Shown: positions 50,761 through 60,828, numbered from the stretch's first letter. The stretch: 64,000 bases of DNA from Bog-532 sp963830385 (GCA_963830385.1 CAWHMD010000004.1:496001-560000), one strand, 5' to 3'. Numbers and translations: made by a program. The notes: generated from the sequence alone by a model not told the origin.

Positions 50761-52195
50761 TCAGGCAGGTGCTGGCAGGGCGCAGAACCGCTGCCAGCAG
50801 GCGAGCACCGCGTCTTTCCATGGCCAGTCGCGGCTGATGGCGAGGACCCGCTGGCGGGCGTGGCGGGCGAGCCGGGCGGGGATGTGCCAGATCCGGTAGC
50901 GCAGGGTGTCCGGGGCGGCGTCGCGGAGTTCCGCGTCGTCGCACAGGTCCAGGAGGCGGGTCCAGGCTGTGAGGTCGGCGGCGATGTTCGCGGCGAGGAC
51001 CCAGCCGGCGTTGACCTGCCAGGTTTTCGAGGGCAGGTTGCGCAGTCCCATGGCCTTGGCGGTGCGGATGCCGGCGGTCTCGACGGCGGCGTGGTCGCGG
51101 TGGAGCACGTCGATGTACTGCGGGTGGTGGCTGCCGGGGACGCCGCCGATGCCGTCGCCGGGGATGTTCGTGCAGGTGATAGATACTTCCAGCCGGTCCT
51201 TTTCTCGTAGTCCGTCAGGTTGCGCAGGTGGCGGCGCGACGGCTTGACTCTGCGGGCGATCCAGCGCAGTCCTCCGGGCTAGTTCCCGGCCCTGGTCATC
51301 AGGCCGGTGATCTCGGCGACGTCCTTGTCCTGCTCTGCGCTGCCGTCCTGGGTAGTGCCGGGCTTCCACGCGCCGGCCGGGACCTGGCGGATGACGTCCT
51401 CGTCGGCAGGCATGATGGCCCATCCGCAGGTGAACAGCACTTTCTTCTTCGGGGTGGTCAGGGAAAGGAGGTGCTCGATGAGGTCGTGGCTGGCGCCGGC
51501 CCCGTCGACGCGGACCAAGACCTTGCGCCGGAACCGGGCTGGGACCTGTCTCAGGGCCGCGGCCAGCACTTCTTTATGGTCGGTGAACGTGTTCGAGCCG
51601 GCGTTGCCGGGCCGCAGCAGCATGTTCAGGCACTCGCGGGCGTTCGCGCACCAGCCGGCGAGGGGGTGGAAGCCGTAGCCTTCTTCCACGTAGGGGCAGC
51701 TCCTTCCTTGTCCGAGCTGGACGTGACCAGGGTGGCGTCCATGTCGATGACCAGCGACCCGGTCAGCGCCTTGCCGGCGACGGCCAGCCAGGGGAACCCG
51801 GCAGGCGTCTTCTCGATGAGGTTCCAGGCGTGCTCGCGGGCCTTCGCCCTCGCCCGGGCGATCCGGTCCAGCATGCGAGGGGTCCCGGCCAGGTCCAGGG
51901 CGCGGCGGACTGTGGGGCCGCTCGGGGCGGCCCCCAGGACCGGGGACAGGTGGGAGAGCAGGGCGATGTCGCTCATGGACGTGGCGCCCAGCGCGATCGC
52001 GACGGCCAGCGAGGCGAGCACCGTTCCCCGGTCGAGCAGCGGTGACGTGCCCTTCTTCAGCAGGGCGGCGGACAGCCCGGCAGTAAGGCCCAGCTGGTCG
52101 GCGGCCTTGCGGAGCAAGATTGCGCCGGCGTGGCCGACGAGTCCCTGCCCGTTCGCGGTGACCTTCAGGGCACGGTCCCACCCGTTAAGCTGCAT
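50761..52195 (-). pseudogene. IS1380 family transposase, frameshifted
   Basis: From ATG 52195 the minus strand reads LNGWDRALKVTANGQGLVGH, a region with LVIDMDATLVTSSSDKEGAA (first catalytic Asp), then in a second frame GYGFHPLAGWCANARECLNM, KVLVRVDGAGASHDLIEHL (second Asp) and finally in a third frame IDVLHRDHAAVETAGIRTAK and SKTWQVNAGWVLAANIAADL to a stop at 50761. These are IS1380 landmarks. Two shifts, near 51700 and 51280, disable it. About 150 bases after the stop (to about 50605) also match the sequence after the IS1380 fragment at 53909, so they belong to the element. Confidence 0.85.
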
Positions 52196-52439
52196 GGCGA
52201 AGAGCGCTCCGGTTCAGGGGTTATGGCGTGTGGTAACCCGTAATCTCCCAGGCCAGGGCGCTTTCGCCGTTAAGGGCGAAAGGGACGGCCGCTTCGCGGC
52301 CGTCCCTTTCCCTTCCCGTGTCCTGGCAGACCGCCGCGCACCCGTAAGGTGCGCTGCCCGCAGCGCCGCCACCTAACAAAAACCCCAGCTCATGCCCACC
52401 GGAAACCGTCAGCTCGCCCACAGCGCTGAATACCGGAGG

Positions 52440-52705
52440 TTAACGACTTTTACGGCCCCGGCGAGCACTGGCCGTACCCGATGGGGCCACATCCAGATGC
52501 TCGGCAAGTCCGACGACTGGCAGATCAAGGGTGCGGCGCCGCGCGGGTTCGGGTGGGCTCCGTCCGCACCCTACGGCGAGGTCGCCAGGCACTCGATCGA
52601 CTTCTGGCTGTCCAGCGAGGACCTCCCCCTCGCCGACAGCCGGATCACGCTACGGCGGGACGGCACGATCCGGCTGGCGCTGCAACCCGACAACAAGACC
52701 AGCGC
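52440..52705 (+). pseudogene. GMC oxidoreductase internal fragment
   Basis: HIQMLGKSDDWQIKGAAPRG, FGWAPSAPYGEVARHSIDFW and SSEDLPLADSRITLRRDGTI match residues about 345-430 of the GMC oxidase at 33998, at near-identity, and a frame shift occurs near 52485. Both ends are missing. It was left between an IS1380 copy and a hydrolase gene, which suggests a former second copy of the redox operon here. Confidence 0.8.
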
Positions 52706-52871
52706 GAGCCCCGCTAGCCAACCTCGCTCTCAGCAAGCCCAGCCGGTCGCCTTCGCTCATGGGAATTTAGCCGTCTTGACGATGCTGACGGTCAGGATAC
52801 CGGCGACCCTGAAGTGGCTCTCATCGTCCGCTCGGGCAGCCGCTCAAGACGGCCACCCACTGGAGGTCGGA

Positions 52872-53813
52872 ATGACCACGTACCACACAGCCAAGGTGGA
52901 AGGGCTTGAAGTCTTCTACCGGGAAGCAGGAGACCCCAGCAACGCAAGGCTCTTGCTGCTGGGCGGGTTTCCCGCCTCCTCCCACCAGTTCCGCAACCTC
53001 ATCCCGGCCCTCGCCGACCGCTTCCACGTCCTGTCACCGGATTACCCTGGCTTCGGGAACACCGACATGCCGGACCCGGCGACGTGGGACTACACCTTCG
53101 ACCACCTCGCCGAAATCGTCGACGGCCTGCTGACCTCGGTCGGTTTCACCGGCCCGATGGGGATTTACATGCAGGACTACGGCGGCCCGATCGGCAACCG
53201 CCTCATCAAGAAGCACCCCGACTGGCTGCAGTGGCAGGTCATTCAGAACGCGAACAGCTACGAAGAGGGCTTCACCGAGACCTGGGACGGCATCCGGCAC
53301 GTCCTCTGGGCGAACCGGAGCGCTGAGGCCGAGGCACCGCTCGAGGCCTTCCTGCAACACGACACCGTCAAGGCCATCTACACCACGGGCCACCAGGACC
53401 CGAGCAAGATCAGTCCCGACAACTGGAACATGGACCTGTTCTTCCTCGCCCGGCCCAACGCCCACCGCGTCCAGCTCGACCTGTTCTACGACTACCGCAC
53501 GAACGCCGCCCTCTATCCTGAATGGCAAGAGCGGCTCCGCACAGACCAGTCCAAAACCCTCATCTTTTGGGGTCAGGGGGACATCTTCTTCACCCCCGAA
53601 GGCGGCGAGGCGTACCTACGCGACCTGCCCGACGCCAAGATGGTCCGGCTGAACTCCGGGCACTTCGCCGTCGAGGACTGCCTCGACGAGATCGCGACCG
53701 GCATCAAGGACTTCTACGACACGAATGTTGACCTCGGTCATCCAGGGGCCGGCCGAGTCTGGTTACTGACCGTGCTGGTGTCTGTTTTTGGTTTTCGTGC
53801 CCGTTTCCTTTGA
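52872..53813 (+). CDS. Alpha/beta hydrolase, haloalkane dehalogenase / epoxide hydrolase-like (4 of 4)
   Basis: 313 residues from ATG 52872. LGGFPASSHQFRNL replaces the usual HG motif by GG, GIYMQDYGGPIGNR gives the Asp nucleophile, FWGQGDIFFTPEG the acid and LNSGHFAVEDC the His. All three catalytic residues are kept. The normal end is near IKDFYDTNV; the last 30 residues come from the end of an IS1380 fragment into which the gene now reads. The large in-frame extension upstream is the GMC fragment and not part of the protein. Confidence 0.8.
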   Translation: MTTYHTAKVEGLEVFYREAGDPSNARLLLLGGFPASSHQFRNLIPALADRFHVLSPDYPGFGNTDMPDPATWDYTFDHLAEIVDGLLTSVGFTGPMGIYMQDYGGPIGNRLIKKHPDWLQWQVIQNANSYEEGFTETWDGIRHVLWANRSAEAEAPLEAFLQHDTVKAIYTTGHQDPSKISPDNWNMDLFFLARPNAHRVQLDLFYDYRTNAALYPEWQERLRTDQSKTLIFWGQGDIFFTPEGGEAYLRDLPDAKMVRLNSGHFAVEDCLDEIATGIKDFYDTNVDLGHPGAGRVWLLTVLVSVFGFRARFL

Positions 53814-53908
53814 TCGTGGGCGGTTCCTGACTGGCCCGGTGTGCCCGGGTACGCACCTCCGACCGCGCCGGGGTGGCCTCCTTCGGTGTCGCTGGATGGT
53901 TCTGCTGG

Positions 53909-54382
53909 TCATGCGGGTGCCGGCAGAGCGGAGATGCGCTGCCAGCAGGTGACGAAGGCGTTCTTCCAGCGCCAGTCGCGGCTGATTTTTAGGGTGCGGC
54001 GGCGGGCGTGACGGACGAGCCGGGTCGGCACGTGCCACAGCCGGTAACGCAGGGTGTCCGGCTCGGCGTCCTTGAGGTCCTCGATGTCGTAGAGCCCGAG
54101 CAGCCGGCACCATGCCTGCAGGTCGGCGGCCATGTTCGCCGCGACGGTCCAGCCGCAGTTGACCCGCCAGGACTTTGACGGAAGGCTGCGCAGGCCGGCG
54201 GACTTCCCCGTCCGGACGCCGTCCTTGACGACGGCGTGCTGGCGGTACAGCACGTCGATGAACTGAGCATGCCGGCTCCCGGGAACGCCTTCTAGCAGCA
54301 CCCACCGGCCCGGCGCGCTGGCAAAGCTGAGCCGGGTTTCCGCGCCGGGTTCCACAGCTTGGTCATTCGCAGCGCCCACCAC
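53909..54382 (-). pseudogene. IS1380 transposase C-terminal fragment
   Basis: FIDVLYRQHAVVKDGVRTGK, SWRVNCGWTVAANMAADLQA and LRYRLWHVPTRLVRHARRR match the third part of the IS1380 copy at 50761, at about 60 percent, so it is a different element. The catalytic part is missing. The first 40 residues of the open frame are unrelated. Sequence from about 53757 to 53908 is the element end that follows the stop. Confidence 0.7.
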
Positions 54383-54399
54383 ACACCTCCTAGAGTTAT

Positions 54400-54545
54400 C
54401 CGCCCGAGTTAGCCAGTGAAACCGGCCCGCCTACCGTGCTGCCAGGAGTCGCAGTCGGCATCGTCGTGGTCCAGGAACGAATGAGGGATAAACAACCCGG
54501 CCTCGTCGACCACCGGCAGGGTGGCGCCGTTCTCTCAGGCGCTAG
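54400..54545 (-). pseudogene. Possible SDR fragment
   Basis: The minus strand reads VVDEAGLFIPHSFLDHDDAD, similar to GVFVPKPFLDHDGADYDSY of the SDR at 40444. The match is short, so this is weak. No other gene is seen between 54383 and 54627. Confidence 0.3.
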
Positions 54546-54627
54546 GAAAATCCGTCAGCCCGCCGTTTCGGCAGCATCGGTTGGCGCGGGACCGGCAGAT
54601 GACACGCGAACCTGTCGCTCATTGGTC

Positions 54628-56379
54628 CTACTTCTCAGGCGGGCTCAATCTTGACTCAGGCGCCGCGCTTGGTTCGGGCGGGGTCTTCAGGGTCTGGGTG
54701 AGTGACCGTGAGGCTGCGCCGGTTTTGATGTGCGGGTAGTGCAGCTCGAAGGCCGGGCGCTCGGACCGGATCCGCGGGATGCGGTAGAAGTTGTGCCGCG
54801 GCGGCGGGCAGGAGGTGGCCCATTCCAGCGAGCTGGCAAACCCCCACGGGTCCTCGACGTTGACCATCTCCCCGAACCGGTGGGTTTTGTAGACGTTGTA
54901 GAAGAAGACCAGGATCGACAAGGTCAGCACCCACGACCCGGCCGAGGAGATCTGGTTCAAGATGGTGATGTTGCCGGGCTGGTCCGGGTAGTTGGCGATG
55001 CGCCGGGGCATGCCCTCCACGCCGATCCAGAACTGCACCAGGAACGTGACGTTGAACCCGATGAACATCAGCCAGAACTGGATCTTGCCAATCCGGTCGT
55101 CGAGCTTCTTGCCGGTCATCTTGGGCCACCAGAAGTAGAAGCCGGCGAACATCGTGAACATGACGGTCGCGGCCATCACATAGTGGAAGTGCGCGACCAC
55201 GAAGTAGGAGTCGCTGACCGCGAAGTCCAGCGGCGGCGAGGCCAGGATGACGCCGGTGATCCCGCCGAGCAGGAACACGATCAGGAACCCGAGCGTGAAC
55301 AGCATCGGCGGCTCGAACGTGATCTGCCCCTTCCACATCGTCCCGGCCCAGTTGAAGAACTTCACACCGGTGGGGATCGCGATGAGGAACGACATGAACG
55401 AGAAGAACGGGAGCAGCACGCCACCGGTGGTGAACATGTGGTGCGCCCACACCGTCATCGACAGGCCCGCGATCGCGATCGTCGCCGCGATCAGGCCCTT
55501 GTAGCCGAACAGCGGCTTGCGGCTGAACACCGGCAGGATCTCCGTCGCGATGCCGAAGAACGGCAACGCCAGGATGTACACCTCGGGATGGCCGAAGAAC
55601 CAGAAAAGGTGCTGCCACAGCAGCGCCCCGCCGGTGGCCGCGTCGAACACGTGCGCACCCAGGCGCCGGTCCAGCTCCAGCACGAGCAGCGCGGCCGCCA
55701 GCGTCGGGAACGCCAGCAGGACCAGCAAGCTGGTCAGCATGATGTTCCAGGTGAAGATCGGCATCCGGAACATGGTCATGCCCGGCGCGCGCAGGCAGAA
55801 GATCGTGGTCACGAAGTTCACGGCACCGAGGATCGTCCCCAGCCCGGACAGCACCAGGCCCATGACCCACAGGTCCGCGCCGATCCCCGGCGCGTAGACC
55901 GAGCTGGTCAGCGGCGAGTAGGCGTACCAGCCGAAGGCCGCCGCCCCGCCCGGGGCCAGGAAGCTGGCCACCATGATGAGGCCGCCGAACAGGAAGAAGT
56001 AGTAGCTCAGCAGGTTCATCCGCGGGAACGCCACGTCGGGCGCCCCGATCTGCAGCGGCATGACCACGTTCGCGAACCCGATGAACAGCGGGGTGCCGAA
56101 CAGCAGCAGCATCAGCGTGCCGTGCATGGTGAACAGCTCGTTGTACACCTGATCGGAGACGACCCGGTTGTTCGGCTCGAACAGCTGCAGCCGGATGATG
56201 ATCGCCATGACCCCGGCGATGATGAAGAACCCGAACGAGGTGATCAGGTACATGTACCCGATCACTTTGTGGTCGGTCGACGAAAGCCAGCCGGACAGCA
56301 CGCCGCCCTTGGTGTCCGTCCGCTGCCGCGGGATGATCGGCGAGCCGGTGGCCGGCGGCTGCTGCTCGATCGTGCTCAC
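54628..56379 (-). CDS. ctaD: Cytochrome c oxidase subunit I (aa3 type)
   Basis: 583 residues, full length. Twelve helices with the metal ligands visible: FTMHGTLMLLLF (low-spin heme a), FFGHPEVYILALPFFGI (CuB His and the His-Tyr pair), WAHHMFTTG (CuB) and VVAHFHYVMAATVMF (heme a3 and heme a). It reduces oxygen to water and pumps protons in the cytoplasmic membrane. ATG 56379 begins MSTIEQQPPATGSPIIP. No other cox subunit is adjacent, so the gene stands alone, as ctaD often does in actinobacteria. A decayed second copy begins at 62664. Confidence 0.95.
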   Translation of the reverse strand: MSTIEQQPPATGSPIIPRQRTDTKGGVLSGWLSSTDHKVIGYMYLITSFGFFIIAGVMAIIIRLQLFEPNNRVVSDQVYNELFTMHGTLMLLLFGTPLFIGFANVVMPLQIGAPDVAFPRMNLLSYYFFLFGGLIMVASFLAPGGAAAFGWYAYSPLTSSVYAPGIGADLWVMGLVLSGLGTILGAVNFVTTIFCLRAPGMTMFRMPIFTWNIMLTSLLVLLAFPTLAAALLVLELDRRLGAHVFDAATGGALLWQHLFWFFGHPEVYILALPFFGIATEILPVFSRKPLFGYKGLIAATIAIAGLSMTVWAHHMFTTGGVLLPFFSFMSFLIAIPTGVKFFNWAGTMWKGQITFEPPMLFTLGFLIVFLLGGITGVILASPPLDFAVSDSYFVVAHFHYVMAATVMFTMFAGFYFWWPKMTGKKLDDRIGKIQFWLMFIGFNVTFLVQFWIGVEGMPRRIANYPDQPGNITILNQISSAGSWVLTLSILVFFYNVYKTHRFGEMVNVEDPWGFASSLEWATSCPPPRHNFYRIPRIRSERPAFELHYPHIKTGAASRSLTQTLKTPPEPSAAPESRLSPPEK

Positions 56380-56624
56380 TTGGTACCACTCCTGGCTGCG
56401 GTCTCCCCCCCGCCTGCCGCTCCGGCAACGCTCTGCTGCAGTGCCGTACCATCACGGCCTCCCGGTGAAAACAGGATGCAGCCAGACTAACGGCCGCACC
56501 GCTCACCCAAAAGGGGGTCCTCGGGCATCCGCCGGGCAAACTATTGACCTGGCCGCGCTGGCGCCGCAAGCCTCAGGGCCAAGGCGGCCACTCCCACAAC
56601 CGCCGGCGAGAACATCCACCGTCA

Positions 56625-57240
56625 CAAATGCCGTTGCCGATAGTACTCCAGCCGCAATTCGTTGTACTTGGCCTGTCTTCGCTGCTGGTGGCTGGTTCTG
56701 GCGCGGTGCTGGGGGCGCCTGCGCCACTGGGACCGGCCTGGGCTGCGCTGCGGGCGGGAAACTGGGCCGTTAAGTGTGCCAGGAGACGTCGGGCCTCGCC
56801 GAGCGTGAACGGGATGAGGCCGCTACCAGGGCTTTTGGAACGGTCGCCGCGGTGACGGACAGGTAGGCACGTGCGAGCAAGGCCAGCGTGATGCGCCGGT
56901 ACCAGGCGCCGTGGCGGCGGACCTGGTAGTGGTCCAGGCCGGTCTCGTTCTTGGCGGTCTGGAAGCACTCCTCGATCGCCTAGCGACCCTTTGGCTCAAC
57001 TGTCGAAGTCGTTGACCCAAAAGGTCGCTGGCGGGCCCCGGCGACCCGGATCAGTTCCTCGTCTGTGGTGGCGGCGGGCGCAGCGCACAGGCAGTAGGCC
57101 AGTTCATGCTCACCCTTGGCGTTGTGTGCCAGCGAGCGGCGCACCAGCAGCGACCGGGACCAGCCCGGCGAGGGGTGGTGTCCACGTAGCAGGTCAGCGA
57201 GGCGGCCGCCCAGTCAAACAGGCGCGGCCCCTTGGCGCCC
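56625..57240 (-). pseudogene. IS701-like transposase remnant
   Basis: Minus-strand pieces in several frames read SRSLLVRRSLAHNAKGEHEL, AYCLCAAPAATTDEELIRVA, IEECFQTAKNETGLDHYQVR, RHGAWYRRITLALLARAYLS and finally QQRRQAKYNELRLEYYRQ near 56640. The order matches the C-terminal half of an IS701-type transposase of a different branch from the two full elements at 57806. Stops and shifts are frequent. The 240 bases between the ctaD start and this remnant hold nothing else. Confidence 0.7.
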
Positions 57241-57274
57241 TGGCCGGATTGCCCGCGATCGAGGAGAGCTGACC

Positions 57275-57645
57275 CGCCAGGGTGTGAACGTCAACATCAC
57301 GCTGCTGTTCTCGATCGAGCGCTATGAGCAGGTGATCGACGCCTATCTGCGTGACCTGTCGACGCGCGCCGGCGCGGGCGTGCCAAGTAGCCGGTATCGC
57401 TTTGTCGCGTCATTCGTCCTGTCGCGCGCCGACACCAAGGCCGATGAGCAGCTTGATGCTCACTCGCCGCTGCGCGGCCAGATCGCGGTCGCCAGCGCGC
57501 GTGTCGCTTACCGGCGCTACCACGCCAAATTCGCTGGGCCCAACTGAGAGCACCTTCGTGATCTTGGTGCCAGGCCGCAGCGGCCGCTGTGGGCCAGCAC
57601 GGGGACCAAGAACCCCAATTATTCCGACGTACACTGCGGCTGCCG
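57275..57645 (+). pseudogene. Transaldolase internal fragment
   Basis: GVNVNITLLFSIERYEQVID contains the region around the Schiff-base neighbourhood, then FVASFVLSRADTKADEQL, LRGQIAVASARVAYRRYHAK and, after a shift near 57545, QRPLWASTGTKNPNYSDV. This matches the middle of transaldolase of the pentose phosphate pathway. Both ends are missing and the 3-prime end is close to the IS701 element at 57806. Confidence 0.75.
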
Positions 57646-57805
57646 ACGAGGCGCTGGCGTTGGCGCGTGGCGCTGCCGGGTCCGCTCGGCGATCCGTCTC
57701 CTGCGCGGCCGGCCCTCAGGCTGAGCAGGTGTGCCCTGAGCATCCAGAACACCCTGACATTGCAGGCAGGGCCGTTCTGGCGGGCGCTCCGGTCAATGTG
57801 GCTAA

Positions 57806-59312
57806 CGGTGGTTTGTTGACTTGGGAGCGGGCTGGCGTTATGCCTGGGATCAGTGGCATGACCTGCTGTGGGGTGTGTGATGACACGACGTCGGCCGTGT
57901 CCGGTGGCGCCGGGCCCGCTGGAGCAGTATGCGGCCCGGTTTGATGACCTGTTCGGGCGGTTAGCGCAGCGGCGGGGGTTCCGGGAGTACCTGGCCGGGC
58001 TGCTGGCGCCGCGGGACCGGAACAAGACGCTGACCGCGCTGGCCGGGGCGGAGCCGGTCACGGGGGCGCAGCATGCTGCGGTGCAGCGGCTGCAGTTCTT
58101 TGTGTCGGAGTCGCGGTGGGACGCCGGGCGGGTCAATGACCGCCGGCTGGAGCTGCTGCTGGCCGGTCCGGCGACCGCACCGCACGAGAGCGGGGTGCTG
58201 GTGATTGATGACAGCGGGGACCGTAAGGACGGGACGAAGACCGCGCACGTGGGCCGGCAGTGGCTGGGCCGGTACGGCAAGACCGACAACGGGGTGGTGA
58301 CCGTCACCACCGTGTGGGCTGACGAGCGGGTCTACTATCCGGTGCACGCAGAGCCCTATACCCCGGCCCGGCACTTTGCGAAGGGGAAGAACGACCCGGG
58401 GTTCCGCACCAAGCTGAAGATCGGCGCGGACCTGGCCGTCAAGGCCAGGGAAGCGGGGTTCGTGTTCCGGGCAGTCACCGCGGACTGCGCCTACGGCGAT
58501 CAGGACGGGTTCCGCGGCGAGCTGTCTGAGGCCGGCCTGCCGTTCGTGATGGCGCTCAAGCCGCGCCGCGGCACCTGGGCCTATGGCGCCGATGCGCACA
58601 CCCCGGTGGACGCGGCCCGTGAGCTGGCCTGGAACGGGCCGGATGACCCCGGCGGCTGGCGGCCGGTGACCCGGGCATTCCGTGACGGGCACACCCAGAC
58701 CTGGTGGGCCGCCGACGCGCGGCTGGGCTGGTGGGGCCCGGACGGCGCCCGGCGGCTGGTGGCTGTCACCGCCGACCCGGCCACCCTGCCGGGCACGGCC
58801 ACCTGGTACCTGGTCACCAACCTGCCCCGGCCCGGCGGCCCGCGCGAGGCAGACAGCCCGCACCCGGCCGCCGGACTGGCCGAGATCACGCGGATCTACG
58901 GCATCCGGAACTGGACCGGGCAAAGCTACAAGCAGGTCAAAGACGAACTCGGCTGGGCTGACTTCCAGGTCCGCTCCGATGCCGCGATCCGCCGCCACCA
59001 GGTGCTGGTCAACTGCGCATTCAGCTTCTGCTGGGCTACCTGGTTCGCCCATCTGCCGCCTGCCGCCACGCCACCGGTCCCGCAAGCCGGCGGCGGAGAG
59101 AGGGGGGCCCGAACCAGCCGGGCCGGCCCAGCCGCCGTGCTGGCCCCGGGCACTCCGGGCCGTGCGCGCCTGGCTCACCCCGTGGATCACGCTGCAACGC
59201 TGGTGGACCGTATGGTCAAACGCGCCCCCGCCCCCGCAGTTGCAAGCCCTCATCAACTCGGTCACGGCAGGCCACGGCCTCCACCTCTACATCCCGACTT
59301 AACAAACCACCG
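57806..59312 (+). mobile_element. IS701 family element A, 1,507 bp
   Basis: Ends CGGTGGTTTGTT (57806) and AACAAACCACCG (to 59312) are inverted repeats. The left flank is CTAA (57802-57805) and the right flank TTAG (59313-59316); both fit the YTAR target of IS701, but they differ, so the element has lost its original partner flank. Confidence 0.85.
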
Positions 59313-59316
59313 TTAG
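57880..59316 (+). CDS. IS701 family transposase A
   Basis: About 478 residues from ATG 57880. The DDE residues are in VLVIDDSGDRKDGTKTAHVG, FRAVTADCAYGDQDGFRG and QSYKQVKDELGWADFQVRSD. After residue about 405 the frame is non-standard (GGGERGARTSRAGPAAVLAP); the usual IS701 end, RALRAVRAWLTPWITLQRWW to GHGLHLYIPT, lies in the next frame and stops at 59302. The change of frame is at a run of six G (59102-59107). Element B has the same break. The stop used by the long frame lies in the target duplication. Confidence 0.85.
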   Translation: MTRRRPCPVAPGPLEQYAARFDDLFGRLAQRRGFREYLAGLLAPRDRNKTLTALAGAEPVTGAQHAAVQRLQFFVSESRWDAGRVNDRRLELLLAGPATAPHESGVLVIDDSGDRKDGTKTAHVGRQWLGRYGKTDNGVVTVTTVWADERVYYPVHAEPYTPARHFAKGKNDPGFRTKLKIGADLAVKAREAGFVFRAVTADCAYGDQDGFRGELSEAGLPFVMALKPRRGTWAYGADAHTPVDAARELAWNGPDDPGGWRPVTRAFRDGHTQTWWAADARLGWWGPDGARRLVAVTADPATLPGTATWYLVTNLPRPGGPREADSPHPAAGLAEITRIYGIRNWTGQSYKQVKDELGWADFQVRSDAAIRRHQVLVNCAFSFCWATWFAHLPPAATPPVPQAGGGERGARTSRAGPAAVLAPGTPGRARLAHPVDHAATLVDRMVKRAPAPAVASPHQLGHGRPRPPPLHPDLTNHR

Positions 59317-60824
59317 CGGTAGTTTGTTGACCTCGGAACGGGTTCGCAGTATGCCAGGGAGTAGTGGCATGACCTGGTGTGGGGGTGCGTGATGACGCGA
59401 CGCCTGCCGTGTCCAGCGGCGCCGGGCCCGCTGGAGGATTAGGCGGCCCGGTTTGATGACCTATTTCATTCTCTGGCGCAGCGGCGGGGATTCCGGGAGT
59501 ACGTGGCCGGGCTGCTGGCGCCGCGGGACCGGAACAAGACGCTGACGGCGCTGGCCGGGGCCGAGCCGGTGACCGGCGCGGGCCATCCGGCGGTGCAGCG
59601 GCTGCAGTTCTTCTTGTCCGAGTCGCGGTGGGATCCCGAGCAAGTTAATACCCGCAGGCTGGAGCTGCTGGCCGCGGATCCGGCGACCGCGCCGCACGGC
59701 GGCGGGGTGCTGGTGATCGACGACAGCGGGGACCGCAAGGACGGCACCAAGACCGCGCACGTGGGCCGGCAGTGGCTGGGCCGGTACGGCAAGACCGATA
59801 ACGGGGTGGTCACCGTCACCACGGTGTGGGCCGATGAGCGGGTCTACTATCCGGTGCACGCGGCGCCCTACACGCCGGCGAAGCACTTCGCGAAGGGGAA
59901 GAACGACCCGGCGTTCCGCACCAAGCTGGTGATCGGCGCGGATCTGGCGATCAGGGCCCGGGACGCGGGGTTCACGTTCCGCGCGGTGACCGCGGACTGC
60001 GCCTACGGCGATCAGGACGGGTTCCGCGGCGAGCTGGCCGACGCCGGGCTGCCGTTCGTGATGGCCCTCAGGCCCCGCCGCGGGACCTGGGCCTACGGCG
60101 CCGATGCGCACACCCCGGTGGATGCCGCCCGCGAGCTGGCCTGGGGCGGGCCGGATGATCCCGGCGACTGGCACCCGGTGACCCGCAGCTTCCGCGACGG
60201 GCATGCCGGAACCTGGTGGGCCGCCGACGCGGCGCTGGGCTGGTGGGGGCCCGATGGCGCCCGGCGCCTGGTGGCAGCCACCGCCGACCCGGAGACCTTG
60301 CCGGGCAACGCCACCTGGTACCTGGTCACCAACCTGCCCCGGCCCGGCGGCCCGCGCGAGCCAGACAGCCCGCACCCGGCCGCCGGCCTGGCCGAGATCG
60401 TGCGGATCTACGGCATCCGCAACTGGACCGGGCAAAGCTACAAGCAGGTCAAAGACCAGCTCGGCTGGGCCGACTTCCAGGTCCGCTCCGACACCGCGAT
60501 CCGCCGCCACCAGGCCCTGGTCAACTGCGCGTTCTCATTTTGCTGGGCCGCCTGGTTCGCTGATCACCCGCCGCAGGATGCCACGGCACCGCGACCGGCA
60601 CCCGGCCGCGGAGAGAGGGGGGCCGCACGCCGCCTTACCGCCGGCACCGTCCTGGCCGCGGGCGCTGCGCGCCATACGCGCCTGGCTTTCCCCCTGGATC
60701 GCACTGCAACGCTGGTGGCCGGCATGGTCCAAGGCGCCCCCGCCACCACAGCTGCAACCCCTGATCAACTCCGTCGCGGCAGGCTGCGGCCTGCACCTCT
60801 ATATCCCAAATTAACAAACTACCG
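59317..60824 (+). mobile_element. IS701 family element B, 1,508 bp
   Basis: Ends CGGTAGTTTGTT (59317) and AACAAACTACCG (to 60824) are inverted repeats. TTAG on both sides (59313-59316 and 60825-60828) is a 4-bp target duplication. The element is directly next to element A, sharing the TTAG. Confidence 0.9.
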
Positions 60825-60828
60825 TTAG
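59392..60828 (+). pseudogene. IS701 family transposase B, early stop
   Basis: ATG 59392 corresponds to the start of transposase A, but the codons for Gln-Tyr are replaced by GAT TAG, so translation would stop after about 16 residues; the frame is open again from 59454, with TTG 59503 as the next start. The DDE residues are intact (VLVIDDSGDRKDGTK, TADCAYGDQDGF, KDQLGWADFQVRS, in which the Glu of element A is Gln). Gln in place of the catalytic Glu, if aligned correctly, is a second inactivating change. The C-terminal frame break at GGGGGG is the same as in A. Confidence 0.75.

Noticed and set aside
54730..56490. A 586-codon plus-strand ORF opposite ctaD
   Set aside because: Highly charged shadow of ctaD with no domain; ctaD motifs are certain.
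57116..57275. Upstream part of the open frame before the transaldolase piece
   Set aside because: It is the antisense of the IS701-like remnant; transaldolase similarity begins only near 57275.
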